Part shown: positions 8,335 through 13,517 of the stretch, one piece after another
Layout: each line of letters opens with the position of its first letter
Numbering within the stretch: the stretch's first letter is position 1
Program-made: the position numbers and the translations under genes
Source of the DNA: JBPOHE01 sp052035915
GTDB taxonomy: Bacteria > Pseudomonadota > Gammaproteobacteria > Chromatiales > Chromatiaceae
Direction: 5' to 3'
Assembly (NCBI GenBank): GCA_052035915.1
Contig: JBPOHE010000056.1
Coordinates: 1 to 19,281, forward strand
DNA: 19,281 nt
The notes under the pieces: model-generated
Told to the model about the DNA's origin: nothing
Database searches by the model: none
What the model saw: only the letters and a program-made list of their open reading frames with translations

Positions 8335-9585
8335 TTATCCGGCGGCGGCGCGGAAGACGAGCACGGCGTTGCTGCCGCCAAAGGCAAAGGAATTGGACAG
8401 GGCCGTGCGCAGGGGCGCTTGGCGTCTGGCCGAGGTCAGATGATCGACACCGACGCAGTCCGGATCGATGTCGACCAGGTGGGCGGTCGGCGGTAGCGCC
8501 TGTTCGCGCAGGGCCAAGACGCTGACTATGGCCTCAATGGCACCAGCGGCGCCGAGCGGATGGCCATGCATGGACTTGGTGCCGCTGACGGCCAGCCCTT
8601 GGGCCCGGTCGCCGAAGACCTGCCGTAGCGCCTCGATCTCCACCGGATCCCCTTCTAGCGTCGCCGTACCATGGGCATTGATGTAATCGATGTCCTCCGG
8701 CTCCAGTCTGGCGTCGGCGAGGGCGGCGCGCAGGGCGTGCACCTGACCAGAGACCTCGGGGCGGACCAGGTGGAAGTGGTCGCTACTGGTACCATAGCCG
8801 ATCACTTCCCCCTGGATGCGGGCGCCGCGGGCGAGGGCATGCTCCCAATCTTCCAACACCAGGGCGGCTCCGCCCTCGCCGAGCACCAGCCCGTCGCGGT
8901 CGCGGCTGAAGGGGCGGCAGGCGGTAGCGGCCCGCGTCTCGTCGCCGTCGGCCAGGACGCGCAGGGCCTCCCAGGCGCGCAGCACGCCGTAGGCCTGGGG
9001 GGCCTCCGAACCGCCGGTCAGCATCAGCGGTGTCTCCCCGCGGCGTATCCGACGGAAGGCCTCGCCGATGGCGATGGCCGAGGAGGCACAGGCTACCGTG
9101 GCCGTGGTGCTGATCCCGCCGAGACCGAGTTGGATCGAGAGATGGGCATTGGTGGCGTTATTCATGCCGATGATGACCGAGAGCGGCGAGATCCGGTCGC
9201 GAGCCCTCAACCAGAAGTCCTGATACGCCCTTTCGTAGACGATGGTGCCGCCGAGGGCGGTACCCCAACTGACACCCCAGTCATCTCTGTTTTCACGGTC
9301 TGATTGCCGGCTGAGACCGGCCTCCTCCCAGGCGGCGAAGGCGGCGGCCAGACCGAGTTGGGCGAAGCGATCCGTGATTCCCGCCAAAGGCTTGCCGAGG
9401 GTCGCTTCGGCAGTGAAACCGGGGCAGCTGACAAAGGGGAGGGCGAGGGGACGCGGGGGATCCTCGAGGCGGAGCCGGCGGACGGCTGATTCGCCTTGCA
9501 ACAGGCGTTGGAAAAAATCAGCGAGATTCCCGCCAAAGGGGCTGACGAGACCCATCCCGGTGATGGCAACCCGGCGTCGCTCCAT
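8335..9585 (-). CDS. Beta-ketoacyl-ACP synthase, FabF type
   Basis: The protein has 416 residues, the usual FabF length. The catalytic triad is intact: Cys167 in ATVACASSA, His305 in NAHGTATLEGDP, and His342 in KSMHGHPLGAAG, with the conserved Lys337. The C-terminal SNSFAFGGSNAVLVF is also canonical. Glycine-rich NAHGT and GTKS motifs argue against a chain-length-factor-like inactive subunit. It condenses malonyl-ACP with the growing acyl chain. It lies between the two ACP genes, 3 bp downstream of the first. In classical APE clusters the ketosynthases ApeO and ApeR sit at the far end, so this may be a variant layout with another synthase outside the window. Confidence 0.93.
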   Translation of the reverse strand: MERRRVAITGMGLVSPFGGNLADFFQRLLQGESAVRRLRLEDPPRPLALPFVSCPGFTAEATLGKPLAGITDRFAQLGLAAAFAAWEEAGLSRQSDRENRDDWGVSWGTALGGTIVYERAYQDFWLRARDRISPLSVIIGMNNATNAHLSIQLGLGGISTTATVACASSAIAIGEAFRRIRRGETPLMLTGGSEAPQAYGVLRAWEALRVLADGDETRAATACRPFSRDRDGLVLGEGGAALVLEDWEHALARGARIQGEVIGYGTSSDHFHLVRPEVSGQVHALRAALADARLEPEDIDYINAHGTATLEGDPVEIEALRQVFGDRAQGLAVSGTKSMHGHPLGAAGAIEAIVSVLALREQALPPTAHLVDIDPDCVGVDHLTSARRQAPLRTALSNSFAFGGSNAVLVFRAAAG

Positions 9586-9588
9586 GCC

Positions 9589-9828
9589 TCACCTGAGCTG
9601 TTCGCGGCGCAACCGGTCCATCAGGCTGACCATCTGGCCGATGGTCTGGGGAGTTTTGAGATTCTTCGACAGCTTGATCCCAAAGTGGTCCTCGAAGGCA
9701 AACATCATTTCAAGGACCAGAAGCGAATCGACACCGAGGGCGGCCAGGGGAGTTTCGGGGACGATCTTATCCTCTCCGATCCCGAGCCGGTCTTGAAGAA
9801 ATTCCCGTATCAGATCAATAGAATCCAT
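9589..9828 (-). CDS. Acyl carrier protein (first gene of the operon)
   Basis: The protein has 79 residues and begins MDSIDLIREFLQDRLGIGED. The phosphopantetheine attachment site is Ser35 in ALGVDSLLVLEM, where the usual DSL motif is complete. Helix II continues with the acidic FEDHFGIKL stretch that contacts partner enzymes. It is the promoter-proximal gene of the minus-strand operon, followed after only 3 bp by the ketosynthase. The short C-terminal tail RLRREQLR is basic. It probably carries either the aryl starter or the extending chain. Confidence 0.92.
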   Translation of the reverse strand: MDSIDLIREFLQDRLGIGEDKIVPETPLAALGVDSLLVLEMMFAFEDHFGIKLSKNLKTPQTIGQMVSLMDRLRREQLR

Positions 9829-10046
9829 GGCGGCGGCGATTTTACCCTAATTGACGGCTTCTCGGCACATTCATCCTGGAGACCGCGGTTTCATCGGCAG
9901 CGATCTCTTGACGCCCAAACCGGCGTCTTTCGATAAGATTCAAGCTGGAATCGGCCTTGTCTCTCCATAATAGGGCCAGCCGGTCGATGCTCGAGACCAA
10001 AGCGGGCTAGGCCATCCACACCAACGACCAACATTGGAGCCATCCC
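9829..10046. other. Divergent intergenic region between ACP operon and yaiI
   Basis: These 218 bp separate divergent genes and should hold promoters for both. A plus-strand sigma70-like pair is listed separately. In the minus direction the best -10 I can find is TATTAT (9973 down to 9968), but it has no convincing -35 partner. No operator-like palindrome was seen. Confidence 0.5.
9908..9937 (+). promoter_or_regulatory. Candidate sigma70 promoter for yaiI
   Basis: TTGACG (9908-9913, five of six to the -35 consensus) is followed after 18 bp by GATAAG (9932-9937, four of six to the -10 consensus). It lies 110 bp upstream of the yaiI ATG. Sequence match only. Confidence 0.3.
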
Positions 10047-10514
10047 ATGCACATCTGGGTCGATGCCGATGCCTGTCCCAACCCGATCAAGGAGATCCTG
10101 TTCCGGGTGGCGGAACGCCGTGGGGTCGGTCTGACCCTGGTCGCCAACCAGGCCGTACGCAAGCCAGGGTTACGCCAAATCCGCTCGGTCCAGGTGGCGC
10201 AGGGCTTCGATCTGGCCGACCATCACATCGCCCAGTCTCTGCAACCCGGGGATCTGGTGATCACCGCCGATATCCCTTTGGCGGCCGCGGCGATCGAAAA
10301 ACAAGGCCATGCCCTCAACCCGCGGGGGGAGTTATACACCAAGGACAACATCAAACAACGGCTGGTGATGCGAGACTTCATGGAAGAGCTGCGCGGCGCC
10401 GGGATGTTCAGCGGTGGTCCGGCCCCCATGAGTCAGGCGGACCGCAAGGCCTTTGCCGATGCCCTGGACCGCTTTCTCACCGCCCGACTGGGGGCCAGGC
10501 CGCGCTCGGACTGA
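10047..10514 (+). CDS. yaiI: UPF0178 family protein YaiI/YqxD
   Basis: The protein has 155 residues, the family's normal length. The signature start MHIWVDADACPNPIKEILFR carries the conserved aspartates of the DADACP motif. GDLVITADIPLA, NPRGELYTKDNI and the downstream MRDFMEELR and GGP motifs are also characteristic. The fold is PIN-like (NYN/PIN superfamily), suggesting a metal-dependent nuclease, but the family has no settled function. A GGAG element 7 bp before the ATG supports the start. It is monocistronic and divergent from the polyene operon, so a functional link is unlikely. Confidence 0.95.
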   Translation: MHIWVDADACPNPIKEILFRVAERRGVGLTLVANQAVRKPGLRQIRSVQVAQGFDLADHHIAQSLQPGDLVITADIPLAAAAIEKQGHALNPRGELYTKDNIKQRLVMRDFMEELRGAGMFSGGPAPMSQADRKAFADALDRFLTARLGARPRSD

Positions 10515-10523
10515 AGCGCCATT

Positions 10524-10548
10524 TGGAGGAGCAAGCCCTGCTCCTCCA
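10524..10548 (+). terminator. Perfect hairpin just after yaiI, terminator-like without U-tract
   Basis: The arms TGGAGGAGCA (10524-10533) and TGCTCCTCCA (10539-10548) pair perfectly over 10 bp with a 5-nt loop, starting 10 bp after the yaiI stop. No T-run follows on the plus strand, so it may act as a Rho-dependent stop or an mRNA 3'-end stabiliser rather than an intrinsic terminator. Confidence 0.5.
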
Positions 10549-10917
10549 GGTATCGAACCCCGAGCACCAGGGGCCTGGGGCAGAAGGCGATCGTCCGCGC
10601 GGTGTGTGGATGTGCGAACCAATGGAATCGCACGCCCCAGTTGTGGACCCCGGCTTGAGCGCCGGTATTCCCGAGAACCTCGCGCACTTGGCCGATAGCG
10701 AGCACTGCTTTCGATCGCGGGCGGTCAGTCGAGCTTCCGGGATCGTCTCAAAGCAGACCGTTGTGATGCCAGAACCGAGACCCTCACGAACGGTCCGGAA
10801 CGACGTGGAGCTTGATGAATCGACGCAAGCAGGGTCTGGCGGGGTCGCTCTGGGACGAACATGCCGCATCGGAAAGATCACCGCTGCGGCAGTGACCCGT
10901 CGCAGCGGGCAGGCCGG
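10549..10917. other. Intergenic stretch without a supported gene
   Basis: These 369 bp lie between the convergent yaiI and the secreted-protein gene. Open frames exist on both strands but none has a ribosome binding site, a recognisable motif or a natural start. I saw a 7-bp inverted repeat (GACCGTT ... AACGGTC, about 10758-10803) and the terminator-like stem listed at 10881-10908. It could be decayed coding sequence; nothing in it identifies the source. Confidence 0.5.
10881..10908 (-). terminator. Candidate terminator of the secreted-protein gene
   Basis: The arms CCGCTGCG (10881-10888) and CGCAGCGG (10901-10908) pair over 8 bp with a 12-nt loop, starting 10 bp past the stop codon of the minus-strand gene. 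In that direction the stem is followed by a short T-rich run (ATCTTTCC), which is weak for an intrinsic terminator. Confidence 0.4.
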
Positions 10918-11571
10918 TCAACCGCCGAAGACAAGCGCCTCGATGAACTCGTAGCGCTCGTGGCCGGCTTCGATCCGGTACATGTCGTTTTTCCGGGTCG
11001 CATGGAAGTGCTGGCTGCCGTCGGCTTGGCTGAGGTCGGCGCCGATGGCCTTGCCCTTCTCGAAGAAGATGAATCGCTTGCGTCCATCGGGGCGGGTCAC
11101 CACCACGGTGGCGGTGCCGCCGCCCTCGCGCGCCACGGCGGCGTTGCATTGCACCATGGCTTGTTTGCCCTGCGCGCACTGGACCGGGCCGTGCGCGTCG
11201 AAGTCGCCGCGGCCGGCTCGCTCGGTGCTGTCGCCCCTCGACGGGGCGGAGCTGGCGTGGCCGCCGCCCGGCGCCTTGAACGAAAGCACCTCGCATGCGC
11301 CGGTGCTCTTGTCCCTGGCGGTGTAGGTGATCCGCGGCGCGCTCCCGCCCTGGGGCGTGATGTCGACCCAGACTCCGGCGGAGTTGGCGGAGATCTGCCC
11401 GTCGGGCCGTTTGATCACCTTGGCGGACTTGCCGTTGATGTAGACCTGGCCTTTCGCGTTCGAATCGGTGGTGATACCGGCCCCGCACTGGGCGGCGAAC
11501 AGCGGCACCTCGGCACTGGCCGTGCCGGTAACCAGGGCTGCGACCGCGGCAAGCATGATTCTCTTGGTCAT
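10918..11571 (-). CDS. Secreted protein with C-terminal domain shared with the 18568 gene
   Basis: The protein has 217 residues. The start at 11571 (MTKRIMLAAVAALVTGTASA, then EVPLF) gives a clean Sec signal peptide, and AGGAG lies 12 bp upstream; an in-frame ATG at 11604 would only add residues spanning that site. The mature protein has two parts. Residues about 25-100 contain INGKSAKVIKRPDGQ, VWVDITPQGG and a Cys pair. A low-complexity linker (GGGHASSAPSRGDSTERAGRG) follows. The C-terminal part holds QCNAAVAREGGG, VTRPDGRKRFIFFEKGK and YEFIEALVFGG. That C-terminal part aligns with the second domain of the secreted protein at the right edge. It is probably periplasmic. I recognise no catalytic motif and do not assign a function. 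Confidence 0.85.
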   Translation of the reverse strand: MTKRIMLAAVAALVTGTASAEVPLFAAQCGAGITTDSNAKGQVYINGKSAKVIKRPDGQISANSAGVWVDITPQGGSAPRITYTARDKSTGACEVLSFKAPGGGHASSAPSRGDSTERAGRGDFDAHGPVQCAQGKQAMVQCNAAVAREGGGTATVVVTRPDGRKRFIFFEKGKAIGADLSQADGSQHFHATRKNDMYRIEAGHERYEFIEALVFGG

Positions 11572-11698
11572 TGTGTTCCCATTCTCCTGTTGGTTCGGTT
11601 GCAAGAAAGAAGCGGTTTTTGCGATTGCGTTACGTAGCGCACGCGGGTTGCCAGCGGGCTACCCCCATGTGCTCCGGAGGTTTTGGGCGCGCATGCCC

Positions 11699-11839
11699 TC
11701 AAGGGCCGTCCGTCGCTGGACAAGGGATTCGCCTGCATGCCCTGGCGCTGTGACTCGTGCGTCCGCCGGAGACGACCAGCAGGGCGCTGGCGAGCAGGGC
11801 GGCTGATATGGAGAGCTTGGTTGGGATTCGCAGGTACAT
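11699..11839 (-). pseudogene. Short ORF encoding a signal-peptide-like segment (possible gene remnant)
   Basis: An ATG at 11839 with GGAAG five bases upstream opens 46 codons. They begin MYLRIPTKLSISAALLAS and continue ALLVVSGG, then become basic and Cys-containing up to a TGA. The first 25 residues look like a genuine signal or membrane-anchor sequence, and the rest does not look like a folded domain. It may be the 5' end of a decayed membrane or secreted protein whose frame is lost, or a small secreted peptide. The neighbouring frame stays open for a while, which would fit a frameshift, but no domain is recognisable there. Confidence 0.3.
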
Positions 11840-11948
11840 GATCGCTTCCGAATCGGGGTTGCGCTGGCAGACCGGAGGCTACCGGACAGCCATCCTCGCG
11901 GGGCCGGGTCGCAGGTGGCGGCCGCGGGTTAACCCCACTCCAGCAAAG

Positions 11949-11971
11949 AACCCCGGCCTGCGCCGGGGTTT
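11949..11971 (-). terminator. Intrinsic terminator of the glycine-rich protein gene
   Basis: The arms AACCCCGGC (11949-11957) and GCCGGGGTT (11962-11970) form a perfect 9-bp stem with a 4-nt loop, 23 bp past the minus-strand stop. In the minus direction the stem is followed by CTTTG, a short T-run. Stem quality is high, the tail is modest. Confidence 0.65.
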
Positions 11972-11993
11972 CGATCCCTACCCGCCGGGCGGG

Positions 11994-13016
11994 TTACTTG
12001 CGTCGGCGGAAGCCGAGCAGCCCCGCCGCGCCGAGCAGCGCCGCGAGCACGCCGGCCCCCATCAAACCCATTACCGGGACCGGTTGGACGGGCGTCGGGG
12101 TCGGGGGCGGTGTCGGCCTCGGAGGCGGCACCACGAAGCTCATGAGGACCACGCCGTCCTCCCCGTTGCCGCCGGTGGTCGGTGTTGCGCAGACTTGGCA
12201 GTAAGCGGAACAAATGTCTTGAACTAGAACTTCGCTGCAACGGCCAGCAAAATCCCCAGCACAACTCCCAAGGTAGATATCGCCGCAAACCAGACCTGCG
12301 CCGCCGCCACCGCCGCCAGGCGCGTTCCCGGACGCGCCGCTCGTATCAACCAAGCTTCCAGGGGCGCCCCAAGCGTCACCACCTTTCCCACCCGTGCCGC
12401 CTGCCGGAGCGCCCGCCCCCCCGGCGCCCCCTGCGGCTCCGGTGGTACCTGGTTCGGCTGCGTCGACCCCGTTACTCCCAGCGCCTGCGGAACCGGCGCC
12501 ACCGCCGCCGCCACCCCCGGTGTCAACGATTGCTTCGGGGTTCGGGCTCGCTCCGCCGTTGCCACCAGCGAACGCGCTGGCCCCCGCCAGGGTGCAAGCG
12601 TCGGTGGTACCGCCGGTGCCCCCAACGCTGGGACCACCGCCGCCGCCGCCGTTCGCCCGCAGGCCCGAGATGCCGGTTCCAGTGACCTCCGAGTACCCCC
12701 CGCCCGCGCCCGGTGAGTTCACCGTTGTTGCGCCCGCGCCGCCGGACCCGACGACGACCGTCAGGGTGGCGCCGGGTATCACCGTGACCGGGCCGCCGCA
12801 ATGGGACCCGCCGCCGCCAGCCGCTCCGCCATAGGCGGCCGCCAGATCCATACCGCCGCCACCGCCGCCGCCGATGGCGTGGATGGTCATGCTCGTGACC
12901 CCTAACGGGACCGTGCAGGTTCCCGGTGCGTTGGGGCCGTTGACGCAGTTCGCGGCCTGGGCCGCCATCGGCAGCGCGAAAATGGCCGTCATTAGGAATG
13001 TGTGTTGAAATTTCAC
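11994..13016 (-). CDS. Glycine-rich secreted protein with C-terminal exosortase-type sorting signal
   Basis: With a GTG start the protein has 340 residues. It begins MKFQHTFLMTAIFALPMAAQA (signal peptide), then a short Cys-containing strand (CVNGPNAPGTCTVP). A glycine-rich domain of about 230 residues follows with many GGGGG runs (VTSMTIHAIGGGGGGG), then a Cys cluster with six cysteines (GDIYLGSC to CQVCATP) and a Pro/Thr linker (PPPRPTPPPTPTP). The C-terminus is PVPVMGLMG, a hydrophobic helix and FRRRK. That tripartite end resembles exosortase sorting domains, most like the IPTL-CTERM class handled by XrtH. The family assignment is tentative, since the PTL core is replaced by PVM. The protein is probably displayed on or released from the outer surface. 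Its role is unknown. Confidence 0.82.
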   Translation of the reverse strand: MKFQHTFLMTAIFALPMAAQAANCVNGPNAPGTCTVPLGVTSMTIHAIGGGGGGGMDLAAAYGGAAGGGGSHCGGPVTVIPGATLTVVVGSGGAGATTVNSPGAGGGYSEVTGTGISGLRANGGGGGGPSVGGTGGTTDACTLAGASAFAGGNGGASPNPEAIVDTGGGGGGGAGSAGAGSNGVDAAEPGTTGAAGGAGGAGAPAGGTGGKGGDAWGAPGSLVDTSGASGNAPGGGGGGAGLVCGDIYLGSCAGDFAGRCSEVLVQDICSAYCQVCATPTTGGNGEDGVVLMSFVVPPPRPTPPPTPTPVQPVPVMGLMGAGVLAALLGAAGLLGFRRRK

Positions 13017-13025
13017 GGTTGACTT

Positions 13026-13033
13026 TCCTCCCC
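13026..13033 (-). promoter_or_regulatory. Ribosome binding site that fixes the GTG start of the glycine-rich gene
   Basis: The minus strand reads GGGGAGGA nine bases before the GTG at 13016. An upstream in-frame ATG at 13046 would put this site inside the coding region and add a charged extension to the signal peptide, so the GTG is preferred. Confidence 0.7.
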
Positions 13034-13156
13034 TTACACAACTCATTGAAAATTGATACTCGAGCCCATCGGGCGGCCCGTCCGACAGCTCAGAAGCTGT
13101 TTGGGATTCTCGCCGTAACCTCCAAGCCTCGGGGCCAAGGTCTGTTTCTCTGGTTA

Positions 13157-13177
13157 TTGTTCTCTTTTAGAGAACGA
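13157..13177. promoter_or_regulatory. Operator-like palindrome 1
   Basis: GTTCTC (13159-13164) and GAGAAC (13170-13175) pair around TTTTA, with TTG on the left flank. It is closely similar to palindrome 2, whose centre is 41 bp away. The binding protein is unknown. Confidence 0.45.
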
Positions 13178-13196
13178 TATAGAATTTTTTTCTTTA

Positions 13197-13219
13197 TTTG
13201 TTCTTTTTATAAGAACAAA
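13197..13219. promoter_or_regulatory. Operator-like palindrome 2
   Basis: TTTGTTCTT (13197-13205) and AAGAACAAA (13211-13219) pair perfectly around TTTAT. It shares TTGTTCT, the 5-nt T-rich centre and AGAAC with palindrome 1. On RNA either site could also form a hairpin, but the close similarity of two copies favours DNA binding sites. Confidence 0.5.
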
Positions 13220-13517
13220 AATCCGGCCTTTCAGGTCGATGCCCGGAGCCTTCAAGCTTGCGGCTCGGGAGCCGAGGGTTTCCAAACAGCTTCTTAATTT
13301 TTCGAACACTAGCATCCCGCAGCGACGCCGGGGATCGGGTCTTTTCTGTAAGGATTTTCCTGACATTCTCTGGATCGGCTGTTTCGGCGCAGACTCGTGC
13401 GCGTTGGCCCGATCTACCCGGGGAGCCGCGCGGGGGAGGGGCCGCGCCACATGGCCCTCTGTTCGTGCTATGGTGTAAAGATTCTCCTTTGCTGCGCGTC
13501 AGGATTTTGCAGAAGTG

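Larger units (their letters stand above)
11572..11993. other. Intergenic region between two minus-strand secreted-protein genes
   Basis: These 422 bp hold the leader of the secreted-protein gene, a short ORF with a signal-peptide-like start (11699-11839) and the terminator of the glycine-rich gene. A GCATGCCCT 9-mer occurs twice (near 11691 and 11735). I see no confident promoter. Confidence 0.5.
13092..13294. repeat. 203-bp segment bounded by 13-bp perfect inverted repeats
   Basis: AGAAGCTGTTTGG (13092-13104) is mirrored by CCAAACAGCTTCT (13282-13294). The interior has an AT-rich core with two palindromes and a GC-rich side hairpin (CGGCT to AGCCG near 13261-13275). It has no ORF with coding signals. 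The layout fits a miniature inverted-repeat element, but no target-site duplication is obvious at the outer flanks. Confidence 0.45.
13017..13517. other. Divergent regulatory region between glycine-rich gene and receptor operon
   Basis: This 501-bp gap separates divergent genes and has a marked AT-rich core (about 13150-13220) in GC-rich surroundings. It contains a 203-bp segment with inverted ends and two related palindromes, listed separately. Near the receptor gene, TGCTATGGT (13466-13474) could be an extended -10 element, 43 bp before the ATG, without a clear -35. No RNA gene is recognised, and short ORFs here lack signals. Confidence 0.55.

Noticed and set aside
10549..10917. A transposase remnant or tRNA gene
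   Set aside because: No transposase motif, no terminal repeats and no cloverleaf could be found. The frames are open but featureless.
10034..10954. A 306-codon plus frame over yaiI
   Set aside because: It is out of frame with yaiI, which is a clear family match with its own ribosome binding site. The translation is Arg/Pro/Gly-rich noise.
12394..12834. A proline/alanine-rich plus-strand frame
   Set aside because: It is the antisense image of the glycine-rich gene, where Gly codons read as Pro/Ala.
12300..12860. A CRISPR or tandem-repeat array
   Set aside because: The repetitiveness comes from GGN codons of a glycine-rich domain. There is no regular repeat-spacer pattern.
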